From: Nonomuraea jabiensis
GTDB lineage: Bacteria > Actinomycetota > Actinomycetes > Streptosporangiales > Streptosporangiaceae
Direction: 5' to 3'
Assembly (NCBI RefSeq): GCF_014204795.1
Contig: NZ_JACHMB010000001.1
Coordinates: forward strand, 6,398,501 to 6,462,500
DNA length: 64,000 nucleotides
Part shown: positions 30,601-38,803 of the stretch, in pieces
Layout: every line of letters begins with the position of its first letter
How positions within the stretch are numbered: the first letter of the stretch is position 1
Made by a program: the position numbers and the translations under genes
The notes under the pieces: model-generated
The model's database searches: none
Told to the model about the DNA's origin: nothing
Seen by the model: only the letters and a program-made list of their open reading frames with translations

Positions 30601-33600
30601 CCACACACCCCTGGCTGGCCGATCACGCGGTGGGAGAAACGGTGGTGTTCCCCGGCACCGGCTTCGTGGAGCTGGTCGTCCGCGCGGGTGACGAGGTCGG
30701 CTGCCCGGTGCTGGAAGAGCTGACTCTGGAAGCGCCGCTGGCCATCGATGCGGAGGAGTCGGTCCAGCTCCAGGTGGCGGTGGCGGCCCCGGGCGAGGAC
30801 GGACGGCGTGACGTCTCCGTGCATGCCCGCACCGGCCGACAGCCGTGGACCCGCCACGCCACCGGAACCCTGACCACGACCAGCAGCACTCCGAGTCCCG
30901 CGGGCGAGCAGTGGCCGCCGGCGGGCGCGCAGGCGGTGGACGTGTCCGGCCACTACGAGACGCTGGCGGGCACCGGATACGGCTACGGTCCGGCCTTCCA
31001 GGGACTCAAGCGGGCCTGGATCCGAGACAACGAGGTGTTCGCCGAGGTCGAGCTCGACGAGCGGGAAGCCGCCGAAGCTGGCCGGTACGGCATCCACCCG
31101 GCTCTCCTGGACGCCGCCCTGCACGCCACTGGCCTGATCGGACAGGCTGATGGGGTGGAACTGCCGTTCGCCTGGAGCGGCGTGGAACTCCTCGCCTCCG
31201 GCGCCCAACGCGTGCGCGTTCACGTCATTCCAGAAGGTGGTGCTTGGAGCATCCGGATCGCTGATGGCACTGGTGCTCCGGTCGCGTCCGTCGCGAGTTT
31301 GATCACGCGCCCCCTGCCCGCCGGCGGTCTGGCGTCACGCCCGCAGCCCGGGCGCGAGGCGCTCCACCTGGTGCAATGGGTGATTCCCCGCAGCTGGAAC
31401 CCGCCTGCGGCCGAAGGGGCAATAGCTGTCGTGGACGCGGCCGGTGAAGACGGCAGTGTCACCGATGCTCTGCGCCGCAGTGGGCTGAAGGTGCGCGCAT
31501 ACGCCGAGCTTCACGAGGCAGCGACCGACGATGACATCACGACCCTGGTCATCCCGCTTCCTCAGGCGGACGGCCAAGGACCGCTGGAGGAGTTGCGGTC
31601 GGAGCTGGACCGGGTCGTAGGAGTGCTGAGCGGCTGGCTGGCTGCTGAGCGGCTGGCCGATTCCCGGCTGGTGCTGGTCACCAGCGGTGCGGTGACAACC
31701 GGCACCGAGGCCGGCGGCACTCTTGCCGGAGCGGCGGTGTCGGGTCTCGTGCGGTCGGCGCAGACCGAGAACCCGGGCCGGATCCTGCTGGTCGATCTCG
31801 ATGCCGCGGCCGAGTCGCTCGCCGCTCTGGGCTCGCTGCTGGCGGTGGAGGACGAGCCGCAGCTGGCGGTACGTGCCGGTCGGGTCCTGGTGCCGCGGCT
31901 GGCCCGGGCCGACACTTCCGGCGACCTGCCCGTGCCTGAGGGGACGGGTGGGTGGCGGCTGGACAGCCCCGTCAAGGGCTCCATCGACGGGCTGACCCTG
32001 ATCCCGGCACCCGAAGCTGACCGTGAGCTGGCCACCGGTGAGGTACGGGTGGATGTGCGAGCGACCGGACTGAACTTCCGCGACGTGGTCGTGACCCTGG
32101 GCATGGTGCCCGAACAAGGTGGGGCGATCGGTGGCGAGTTCGCCGGTGTGGTCACCGAGGTCGGGCCCGGTGTGGCCGGGCTGCGGGTCGGCGATCGGGT
32201 GATGGGGCTGGGAGAGGGGACGTTCGGTCCCCGGGTCGTGGCCGATCATCGGATGATGGCGAGGATGCCGCAGGGGTGGAGCTTCGCTCGTGCGGCCTCG
32301 GTTCCGGGCGCGTTCGCGACCGCCTGGTACGGGCTGGTCGATCTGGCCGGGCTCTCCCGTGGGGAGCGGGTGCTGATCCACTCCGGAGCTGGTGGTGTCG
32401 GCATGGCCGCCATCCAGATCGCTCACCATCTGGGTGCGGAGGTGTTCGCCACGGCCTCGCCTGGCAAGCAGCACCTCCTGCGAGCCCTGGGCGTGGCCGA
32501 GGATCACATTGCCTCCTCCCGGGACCTCGACTTCGCCGATGCCTTCGCCACGGTGATGGGCGGGGCGCGGATGGATGTGGTGCTCAACTCGCTGGCCGGG
32601 CCCTTCACCGACGCCTCTCTCGACCTGCTCACCCCTGGCGGGCGGTTCATCGAGATGGGCAAGACCGACCGCCGCGACCCCGCCGACGTCGCGGGCACGC
32701 ACCCGCACGTCCGCTACCGCAGCTTCGACCTGATGGACGCCGGGATCGAGCGGGTCGGTCACATGCTGGCCGAGATGCTGGACCTGTTCACCAGCGGCGG
32801 GCTGGCGGCGTTGCCCGTGCGGTGCTGGCCGGTGCAGCAGGCGCGCCAGGCGTTCCGGCACATGGCCCAGGCCCGCCACACCGGCAAGATCATCCTGACC
32901 ATGCCGCACAGCATGGATCCCGACGGCACGGTACTGATCACCGGCGGCACCGGCGGCCTCGGGGCGATCCTGGCCCGCCACCTGGCCACCGAGCACCACG
33001 TCAAGCATCTGCTGCTGGCCTCCCGCCGAGGAGACCAGGCACCCGACGCCGACCAGCTACGCGCCGACCTGGAAGCAGCCGGCGCGACCGTCGACATCAC
33101 CGCATGCGACCTGTCCGACCCCGCACAGGTCAGCCAGCTGTTGCAGCGCGTCCCCGGCGAGCACCCGCTCACCGCCGTCTTCCACACCGCCGGAGTCCTC
33201 GACGACGGCGTGGTCACCTCTCTCACCCCGGACAAGATCGACCGGGTGCTGCGGCCGAAGGCGGACGCCGCCTGGCACCTGCACCAGGCCACCCAACACC
33301 TGGACCTGGCCGCATTCGTCCTCTACTCCTCCTCCGCAGCCACCCTCGACAGCGCCGGACAGGGCAACTACTCAGCCGCCAACGCCTTCCTGGACGCCCT
33401 CGCCAGGCATCGCCAGACCGCGGGGCTGCCCGCCCAATCCCTGGCCTGGGGGCTCTGGCACCAACCCAGCGGTATGAGCGCCCACCTCACCACCACCGAC
33501 ATCACCCGCATCGAACAAGCCGGCTACCACCGCATCACCACCACCCAAGGCAACCAACTCCTCGACACCGCCCTGACCACACCCCAACCCCACCTCCTCC

Positions 33601-34907
33601 CACTCCCCATCAACACCCACACCCTCAGCAACCGCCCCGACGGCGTACCGGCCATCCTCCGGGGACTCGTCCGCACCCCCGCACGCCGCACCGCCCACTC
33701 CGGCGGGCCCGGCCCGGACGACAGGTCAGGGGTGCAGCGGCGCCTGGCCGGGTTGTCACCTGCCGAGCAGGTCGACGAGCTCACCCTGATGGTGCGCGAG
33801 TGCGCGGCGAAGGTGATCGGGTACAGCGAGCCGGAGGCGATCCGGGCGGAGCAGAACTTCCTCGAGGCGGGTTTCGACTCGCTGACCGCGATGGAGTTGC
33901 GCAACGTCCTGAGCAAGGCGACGGGGGTGCGGATGCCGGCGACGGCGGTCTTCGACTACGGCACCGCCGTGGGGCTGGCCCGGTACCTGGCGGAGGAGAT
34001 CGCGATCGACGCCGCCGGCGGGACGGCTCCCACCGGTGCGCCGGAGCAGGACGGGAGCGGGTCGCTCAGCTCGCTGCTGCGTGCGGCGGCCCCTGCCGGG
34101 AAGCTGCAGGACGGGCTGGACATGCTGGAGGCCGCGGCGCGGCTCCGGCCGTCGTTCGGGACGCTGGACGAGCTGGACCGTTCGTACCCGCCGCTGATGC
34201 TGGCCTCGGGCCCGGGGCTGCCGAAGCTGTTCTGCTTCAGCACGCCGATGGCGCTGGGCGGCGCGGCGCAGTTCGCGCGGCTGGCCGTGCACTTCCAGGG
34301 AGTGCGTGACCTGTACGCGCTCCAGGTGCCGGGCTACGCCCCGGACGACAGCCTTCCGGAGAACGTGGACGTCGTGGTGCGCATGTGGGCGGAGTCCATC
34401 CGGGAGACGGCCGGCGACGACCCGTTCGTCGTGGTCGGCTACTGCGGCGGCGGCAACTTCGCGCACGCGGCCGTCACGTACCTGGAGCGGATGGGGGTAC
34501 GCCCGGCGGGGCTCGTCCTGCTGGACACCTTCCTGCCGGACAGCGACGTCATCGACGAGCTCGGCGGCCAGATGCTGGAGGGGATGTTCGACCGGGCGGA
34601 GACGTACGGCCCCTTCAGCGACACGCGCATGACGGCGATGGGGCGGTACTACCGGCTCTTCCGGGAGACGGAGGTGGAGGAGATCGAAACCCCCGTCCTC
34701 TTCCTCCGGCCGGACACCCCCCTGCCTTCCGGCCCCGACGGGGAGAGGTCGCGGGACGGGAACTGGCGGGCCGCCTGGCATCTGAAGCACGACCTGTGCG
34801 AGGTCCGCGGTGACCACCTCACGATGATGGAGGGCGAGTCGGCATCCATCGCACAGGCCGTACAGGAATGGCTGGAGCAGTCCGACCGGCGTTCGAACGG
34901 CGCGTGA
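27681..34907 (+). CDS. Type I modular PKS, module 5 with C-terminal thioesterase
   Basis: 2408 aa. N-terminal docking helix 1-32 like that of the preceding PKS; KS (C206), AT (S674, VASH 775-778, branched extender), DH (HPWLADH near 976), ER, KR (LDD, B-type), ACP (S2067), then thioesterase from about 2170. The TE has the alpha/beta-hydrolase elbow as GYCGG, with C2255 where type I TEs carry Ser; Asp in LLDTFLPD and His in GDHLTMM complete a Cys-His-Asp triad. TE-terminated and without a C-terminal docking domain, it is the chain-terminating protein, and release as a macrolactam is inferred from the amino starter. The KR tail (about 33440-33650) is in a C-ending codon style shared with module 1. 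SD AGGAAGG about 9 nt before ATG. Confidence 0.95.
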   Translation: MADEEKLLAYLRRVTEDLQQANRRLREVEAKEHEPIAIVGMACRYPGGVNSPEDLLNLVLDRQQGIVPFPKNRGWDLEALYDPDPDSSGTTYARAGGFLDGADEFDPAFFGISPREAVAMDPQQRLVLEVAWEVLERAGIHPGSLRGTSAGVFIGAFANDYEVGRGPLPEGSEGYLGTGNSSSVISGRVAYTLGLEGPAVTVDTACSSSLVAIHMACQSLRGGESTLALAGGVTVMATPELLVDFSHQRGLARDDRCKAFSDEADGTVLSEGVGVLVLERLSDAVAAGHRVLGVIRGSAVNQDGASNGLTAPNGPSQERVIRQALANAGVSGAEVDAVEAHGTGTALGDPIEAQALLATYGQGRESAEPLWLGSLKSNIGHTQAAAGVAGVIKMVMAARAGVLPQTLYVSAPTTHVDWERGQVRLLEQAREWPQPDGRPRRAGVSSFGVSGTNAHVIVEEAPDLQPLPVTADEGESLNGEAARQDAPQDVPVVSGLVPWVVSARGEEALRAQALRLADHVAASPELSVAGVGLSLVRSRAVFEDRAVVVGADREELLSGLRALAAGESVPGVVSGTASGRRDAVFVFPGQGAQWAGMGVELAQASPVFAARLEECFTEIRRWVDWDPAQVLADADGAGLGSIEKLQPVAFAVGVALAALWESVGVRPTAVIGHSQGEVAAACVAGVLSLADAVRVVVLRSRLFAAELWGRGAIAAVGLPAEAVRERVASLDAGLEVSADNSPASCAVAGPPQALEEFVERLRGEGVRARVIATTVASHSVMVEPLREQLLDMLGVVEAGPGRVPFYSTVSGGLLAGSELGAEYWFANARRPVDFQGAVRALLADGKSAFIEASPHPVLAMAVQDILDATGTSGVAVGSLRRGEGGPDRFIRSVGEAFVAGVAVDWDKFLTTTDTGVELPTYAFQHRRYWLEGVPAGMSDAGGLGQARVDHPLLGAAVELPDQGGVVLTGRISTSTHPWLADHAVGETVVFPGTGFVELVVRAGDEVGCPVLEELTLEAPLAIDAEESVQLQVAVAAPGEDGRRDVSVHARTGRQPWTRHATGTLTTTSSTPSPAGEQWPPAGAQAVDVSGHYETLAGTGYGYGPAFQGLKRAWIRDNEVFAEVELDEREAAEAGRYGIHPALLDAALHATGLIGQADGVELPFAWSGVELLASGAQRVRVHVIPEGGAWSIRIADGTGAPVASVASLITRPLPAGGLASRPQPGREALHLVQWVIPRSWNPPAAEGAIAVVDAAGEDGSVTDALRRSGLKVRAYAELHEAATDDDITTLVIPLPQADGQGPLEELRSELDRVVGVLSGWLAAERLADSRLVLVTSGAVTTGTEAGGTLAGAAVSGLVRSAQTENPGRILLVDLDAAAESLAALGSLLAVEDEPQLAVRAGRVLVPRLARADTSGDLPVPEGTGGWRLDSPVKGSIDGLTLIPAPEADRELATGEVRVDVRATGLNFRDVVVTLGMVPEQGGAIGGEFAGVVTEVGPGVAGLRVGDRVMGLGEGTFGPRVVADHRMMARMPQGWSFARAASVPGAFATAWYGLVDLAGLSRGERVLIHSGAGGVGMAAIQIAHHLGAEVFATASPGKQHLLRALGVAEDHIASSRDLDFADAFATVMGGARMDVVLNSLAGPFTDASLDLLTPGGRFIEMGKTDRRDPADVAGTHPHVRYRSFDLMDAGIERVGHMLAEMLDLFTSGGLAALPVRCWPVQQARQAFRHMAQARHTGKIILTMPHSMDPDGTVLITGGTGGLGAILARHLATEHHVKHLLLASRRGDQAPDADQLRADLEAAGATVDITACDLSDPAQVSQLLQRVPGEHPLTAVFHTAGVLDDGVVTSLTPDKIDRVLRPKADAAWHLHQATQHLDLAAFVLYSSSAATLDSAGQGNYSAANAFLDALARHRQTAGLPAQSLAWGLWHQPSGMSAHLTTTDITRIEQAGYHRITTTQGNQLLDTALTTPQPHLLPLPINTHTLSNRPDGVPAILRGLVRTPARRTAHSGGPGPDDRSGVQRRLAGLSPAEQVDELTLMVRECAAKVIGYSEPEAIRAEQNFLEAGFDSLTAMELRNVLSKATGVRMPATAVFDYGTAVGLARYLAEEIAIDAAGGTAPTGAPEQDGSGSLSSLLRAAAPAGKLQDGLDMLEAAARLRPSFGTLDELDRSYPPLMLASGPGLPKLFCFSTPMALGGAAQFARLAVHFQGVRDLYALQVPGYAPDDSLPENVDVVVRMWAESIRETAGDDPFVVVGYCGGGNFAHAAVTYLERMGVRPAGLVLLDTFLPDSDVIDELGGQMLEGMFDRAETYGPFSDTRMTAMGRYYRLFRETEVEEIETPVLFLRPDTPLPSGPDGERSRDGNWRAAWHLKHDLCEVRGDHLTMMEGESASIAQAVQEWLEQSDRRSNGA

Positions 34908-34938
34908 GCGGCGAACGAGCCGGACGGGAGCGGCAAGG

Positions 34939-35898
34939 TCAGTGATCCTCGGTCAGGGGCGGATCCGAGCGGGACCCCAGTCGAGGGGGAGAGGGGGAGC
35001 CTCCCGTCTCCCCCTCCAGGAACCGCGCGATGCCGTCGAGGAGACGCTGCAGGCTGAACTCGAAGATCTCCTCCAGGTCCGCGATGACCTCCGGGCTGTT
35101 GCGGACCGCGGCCTGCCGGGGATACCGGTCGGTTCCCAGCTCCTCGAGCACCGCGGGGAACTTCACGGCTCGCCACTGGCTCAGCGAGATCCCGCCGCCC
35201 CGCCGTTCGGAGGCGATCTCGCTCACCCGGAGCAGGGCGAGCCCTTGGGCGATGCCGCTCACGCCGAGATAGATCCGATGGGTCATGATCGGGTCCAGGC
35301 CGAGGCCGTCGAGCGCGCCCAGGCCGCGTTCGAAGCGGGCGAGGAGGCTGGGGACGAGCGGCGGCTGGACCGTCGCGATGACCTCCAGGGCCCAGGGGTA
35401 CGTCGAGTACAGCGACCACTCCCATCGGGCCGCGGCCTCGAGCTCGGCCCGCCAGCCTCCGGGGGCCCGGGGGGCGGAGTCCCCGTCTTCGCTGAACACG
35501 GCCTCGACCATCAGGTCGATCAGCTCGTCTTTTCCGTCGATGTAGTTGTACAGCGACATCACCTTGACCCCGAGCACGTTGGCGACGTGCCGCATGGACA
35601 TGCTCTCCAGGCCGTCGGCGTTGGCGATCCGGATGGCGGTCCACACGATCCGCTCCCGGGAGAGGCCGGCCTCGGTCCGATGGGGATCCTCACGCGCGGC
35701 ACGCCCGCTGGGCGCGGGACGCGCCGGACGGGGAGGTGACGGCGGCTGGTCGCTCTTCTTCTCCCGCCCTCCCTGGTCGGTCCGCGACTCGAGGCGGGCA
35801 CGGTAGGCGCGGGCCTGGCACGAGCGCGAGCAGTAGCTGGGTTTGCGCCCGCGGGGAGGGGCCGTGAGCTCCTTCCCGCACTGTACACACGTCAGCAT
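34939..35898 (-). CDS. TetR-family regulator with N-terminal zinc-finger-like domain
   Basis: 319 aa. Residues 1-35 contain C4-x2-C7 and C23-x3-C27 in a basic, aromatic setting (YCSRSC, AYRAR), a treble-clef-like zinc motif. A proline-rich linker follows, then a TetR DNA-binding domain (about 78-135: ERIVWTAIRIANADG, MRHVANVLGVKVMSLYNYI) and a TetR_C_1-like ligand domain. It is divergent from the exporter gene, with a 251-bp intergenic region full of palindromes, and convergent with the PKS (31-bp gap). Likely represses itself and the exporter and releases them on binding a ligand, plausibly the cluster product. The zinc finger fusion is visible in the sequence; its contribution to DNA binding is not known. 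Confidence 0.85.
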   Translation of the reverse strand: MLTCVQCGKELTAPPRGRKPSYCSRSCQARAYRARLESRTDQGGREKKSDQPPSPPRPARPAPSGRAAREDPHRTEAGLSRERIVWTAIRIANADGLESMSMRHVANVLGVKVMSLYNYIDGKDELIDLMVEAVFSEDGDSAPRAPGGWRAELEAAARWEWSLYSTYPWALEVIATVQPPLVPSLLARFERGLGALDGLGLDPIMTHRIYLGVSGIAQGLALLRVSEIASERRGGGISLSQWRAVKFPAVLEELGTDRYPRQAAVRNSPEVIADLEEIFEFSLQRLLDGIARFLEGETGGSPSPPRLGSRSDPPLTEDH

Positions 35899-35907
35899 GG
35901 CAGTCTG

Positions 35908-35990
35908 ATTTCGTCACGATCTTCCATTGTGACGAAATTATATCACGCACGAAATGTGATGAAAAGAAAGGGTGGTGCTTGTGACGAAAA
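35908..35990. promoter_or_regulatory. GTGACGAAA repeat array upstream of the zinc-finger TetR gene
   Basis: A perfect 10-bp inverted repeat, ATTTCGTCAC (35908-35917) and GTGACGAAAT (35929-35938), starts 10 nt upstream of the TetR start codon. Variant copies follow: ATCAC...GTGATGAAAA (35942-35965) and GTGACGAAAA (35981-35990). The position over the regulator's own promoter suggests autoregulation. Confidence 0.6.
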
Positions 35991-36076
35991 TATTCTTCAA
36001 TCAAGGTCGCCTGTCAGAAGGTATCCGCGAGCAGGGCGCATGTAGGCGGAATGTAGAGGAAGCTGTAAACATTTGC

Positions 36077-36106
36077 TTGACAAGATCCTTCAGGGTGCTG
36101 ACATAT
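36077..36106 (+). promoter_or_regulatory. Sigma-70-type promoter of the exporter gene
   Basis: TTGACA at 36077-36082 is followed after 18 bp by ACATAT at 36101-36106, close to the housekeeping consensus and in an unusually AT-rich stretch for this window. The predicted transcription start falls inside the palindrome at 36108-36131. Confidence 0.6.
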
Positions 36107-36107
36107 G

Positions 36108-36131
36108 GTGTACTGTAAGTCTTACGTACAC
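36108..36131. promoter_or_regulatory. Palindromic operator overlapping the exporter transcription start
   Basis: GTGTAC-T-GTAAG, one T, then CTTAC-GTACAC: an inverted repeat perfect except for a single extra T in the left arm. Its place immediately after the -10 box would let a repressor block transcription. The same arms occur in the 46-bp palindrome at 44944-44989. Confidence 0.65.
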
Positions 36132-36149
36132 AGTATGAGAGGGGTGTGA

Positions 36150-37670
36150 ATGGATATCGCTGAAAGCGACGCCAAAGCGGGGTGGAAGCAATGGGCCGGC
36201 CTGGCGATCCTCATGCTGCCTGTGCTGCTCATCTCCATCACGGTGACGGTGCTGTTCTTCGCGCTCCCGTCTCTGACCGCCGAGCTGGAACCGACCGGCA
36301 CGCAACAGCTGTGGATCGTCGACATCTATGCCTTCCTGCTGGCCGGGCTGCTCATCCCGATGGGCAATCTGGGTGACCGGATCGGCCGCAGGCGGCTGCT
36401 GCTGGTGGGCGCGGTGGTGTTCGGCGTGACGTCGGCCATCGCGGCATACGCGCCCACCACCGAGTTGCTCATCGTGGCACGTGGCCTGCAGGGAGCCGCG
36501 GCGGCGACGCTGATGCCGCCCACGCTCGCCCTCATCCGGGTGCTGTTCACCGATGCCCGTCAGCTCCAGATGGCCATCGCCATCTGGGCGGCGGTGTTCA
36601 CTCTCGGCAGCGTGGCCGGGCCGATCGTCGGCGGGTGGCTGCTGGAGATGTTCTGGTGGGGGGCGGTCTTCCTGATCAGCGTCCCGATCATGATCCTGTT
36701 ACTGCTGCTCGGCCCGTTCCTGCCGGAATACCGAGACCCCAACCCCGGGAAGTTCGACATCCTCAGCGCGCTGCTCGTCCTGCTCGCCGCGCTGCCGCTG
36801 GTCTACGCGGTGAAGCTGGTCGCCGAGCAGAACCTGTCCCCGACGATGTGGCTCGCCGCCGCGATCGGGTTGTTGTTCCTGGCCCTGTTCGTGCAGCGGC
36901 AGCGGAAGCTGCCCGACCCCATGCTCGACCTGGCGCTCTTTCGCCGCCAGGCGTTCACCGTGTCCCTGATCACCGCCACCCTCGCGGTGTTCGCCCTCGT
37001 CGGGACGTTCTATTTCATCACGCAGTACCTGATGTCGGTGCTCGAGATGCGGCCGATCGTGGCCGGCCTGATGACCGTGCCGACGGCCGTCAGCTCGGCG
37101 GCGGGCTCGGTGCTCGGGGCGGCGCTCACCCGGTGGCTCCGGCCCGGCTACATCATGGGCTCCGGCATGCTCTTCGGGGCCGTCGGCTTCCTGCTGATCT
37201 CGCAACTGGGCACGGACGTCAACCTGCCGCTGCTGTTCGGCGGGCTGTTCCTGCTGGGCTGGGGGATCGGGTCGGTGCAGGCGCTGGCCTCGAGCATGGT
37301 GGTCGCCACCGCGCCGCCCGAGAAGGCGGGATCCGCCTCGGGGCTGTTCGAGTCCTCCACCGAGTTCGGGCAGGCGCTCGGGGCGGCCATTCTCGGCAGC
37401 ATCGGGGTGGCCGTCTACCGCAGCACCCTCGCCGGGGATCTGCCGCCCGAGGTGCCGCGTGAGGCCGCCGCGCTGGCGAACGAGACCATCGGCGGTGCCA
37501 TGGCGGTCGCCGGCGAGCTCCCGCAGGCGGTGGGGGCGGCCCTGGCCGCCGTGGCGCGCGAGGCGTACGTCGACGGGATGCAGGTCGCCTCGCTCGCGGG
37601 CGCGGGCATCATGTTGATCATGGGGATTCTCGCGTTCATCAACCTGCGTAGTGCCGAGAATCCTTCTTGA
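36150..37670 (+). CDS. MFS drug exporter, DHA2 (14-TM) family
   Basis: 506 aa, rich in hydrophobic helices throughout and consistent with 14 membrane segments; motif A between TM2 and TM3 reads GNLGDRIGRRR, and a GPIVGGWL stretch in TM5 matches the antiporter motif C of the EmrB/QacA/LfrA group. The ATG has AGAGGGG 5 nt upstream. Proton-driven export of a hydrophobic or cationic compound is expected. Its position between the terminal PKS and the methyltransferase-like gene, and its control by a divergent repressor, make it the likely self-resistance or export pump for the polyketide; the actual substrate is not shown. Confidence 0.9.
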   Translation: MDIAESDAKAGWKQWAGLAILMLPVLLISITVTVLFFALPSLTAELEPTGTQQLWIVDIYAFLLAGLLIPMGNLGDRIGRRRLLLVGAVVFGVTSAIAAYAPTTELLIVARGLQGAAAATLMPPTLALIRVLFTDARQLQMAIAIWAAVFTLGSVAGPIVGGWLLEMFWWGAVFLISVPIMILLLLLGPFLPEYRDPNPGKFDILSALLVLLAALPLVYAVKLVAEQNLSPTMWLAAAIGLLFLALFVQRQRKLPDPMLDLALFRRQAFTVSLITATLAVFALVGTFYFITQYLMSVLEMRPIVAGLMTVPTAVSSAAGSVLGAALTRWLRPGYIMGSGMLFGAVGFLLISQLGTDVNLPLLFGGLFLLGWGIGSVQALASSMVVATAPPEKAGSASGLFESSTEFGQALGAAILGSIGVAVYRSTLAGDLPPEVPREAAALANETIGGAMAVAGELPQAVGAALAAVAREAYVDGMQVASLAGAGIMLIMGILAFINLRSAENPS

Positions 37671-37901
37671 CACCCGGACACAACGGACGAAACAGAAACC
37701 TGTAAATGGGGCGTCCGAGCGGGCGGAAGACCGGATCGGAAAAGGGGGGACAGCACCATTGAGCGCATGACAGAATCCGGGCACTCTTCGAGGTATAGGG
37801 AAAATCCCGCGCGGCGCGATTGATCCTCGGCGCGTTCGCGCGGGCAGGCGCTGGCCGGTGCCATTACGGATCACTCTTATAGTCGAAGGGAAGTCGGAGA
37901 C

Positions 37902-38741
37902 ATGTACGACCAGAGCAGTCATACCTTTTTGAATTTCAAGGGCTATGGCGCGGTACATGAAACCGGCACCCCGGCCGACGACTTCCGGGAGAACGCCCGG
38001 GACGACTACCGGACGACCGTCGAGCAGACGGCCGCCTTTCTCGCCGCCAAGGCGGGGATAGACGGTTCGTGCACGGTGCTCGAGGTGGGCGACGACTGCG
38101 AATGCCTGCTCATCTACCTCGCCAAGTGGTTCGGCTGCCGAGGCGAGGGGATCTTCGACAGCGAGGAGTACGTCAGGTTCGCCCAGGACCTGTGCACGAA
38201 CCAGATACACCGGCTCGACATCGGGTTCCGGCGGGCATCGGTGATGCGGCTCCCCCACGAGCCCGGGAGTTTCACCCATGTCGTCAGCCACGGCGCCCTG
38301 CACAAGGTGCCGGACAAACCTCACAGCTATTCAGAGATCCGCCGCGTGCTGCGAAAGGGGGGTGTTCTCGCCTTCAGTGATTTCTACCAGCCCCGGAAAT
38401 GGATCAGCGCGCGTACCCGCACCGAGGTCTACGACAAGTTCGGCTGGAACGACGGGTACACGCTGCTGAAATACCATTCCGTGCTGGAGGAGGCCGGATT
38501 CGACATCGACTCGGTCTTCAACGTGACCGGCTTCCTCCGGCGGACCTTCGAAGGGAACGCGGAGGCGGCCCGGACGCGCGCCGAGCAGATGACCGATCCC
38601 GAGGCCCGGGAGAAGATGCTCGCCTTCTCCTCGTCGTGCGAAGAAGTGCAGGCCGCGATCGACCGGGGAGAGGTCGGCTGGGCGATCTTCGTCGTCCGCA
38701 AGCCGGACGTGTCCGGCCCGCAGACCCCGGATGCCGCATAG
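37902..38741 (+). CDS. Class I methyltransferase-like protein with altered SAM motif I
   Basis: 279 aa with the layout of a small-molecule SAM-dependent methyltransferase (UbiE/cyclopropane synthase-like): helix 35-52, motif I region VLEVGDDCECLL 59-70, a motif III-like ALHKVPDKPHSYSEIRRVLRKGG segment and post-motif GVLAFSDFYQP. The normal glycine-rich ExGxGxG loop is replaced: only G63 remains, and positions expected to be small are D64, D65, C66 and E67. So either SAM is bound differently or the protein no longer methylates. Flanked by the exporter and the convergent LAL gene; a role in tailoring the sugar or macrolactam is possible but unproven. Confidence 0.7.
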   Translation: MYDQSSHTFLNFKGYGAVHETGTPADDFRENARDDYRTTVEQTAAFLAAKAGIDGSCTVLEVGDDCECLLIYLAKWFGCRGEGIFDSEEYVRFAQDLCTNQIHRLDIGFRRASVMRLPHEPGSFTHVVSHGALHKVPDKPHSYSEIRRVLRKGGVLAFSDFYQPRKWISARTRTEVYDKFGWNDGYTLLKYHSVLEEAGFDIDSVFNVTGFLRRTFEGNAEAARTRAEQMTDPEAREKMLAFSSSCEEVQAAIDRGEVGWAIFVVRKPDVSGPQTPDAA

Positions 38742-38803
38742 CGCGGGCCGTCACCCGGGCACGGACGGTCACTTGGGCGCGGGCCGTCACCCGGGCACGG
38801 ACG
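38741..38803. repeat. 27-bp direct repeat at the convergent end of two genes
   Basis: An identical 27-bp unit beginning GCGCGGGCCGTCACC occurs at 38741-38767 and 38777-38803, period 36 bp. The first copy starts at the last base of the methyltransferase-like gene stop codon; the second covers the last codons of the LAL regulator. It looks like a small duplication of the LAL 3' end. Confidence 0.8.
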
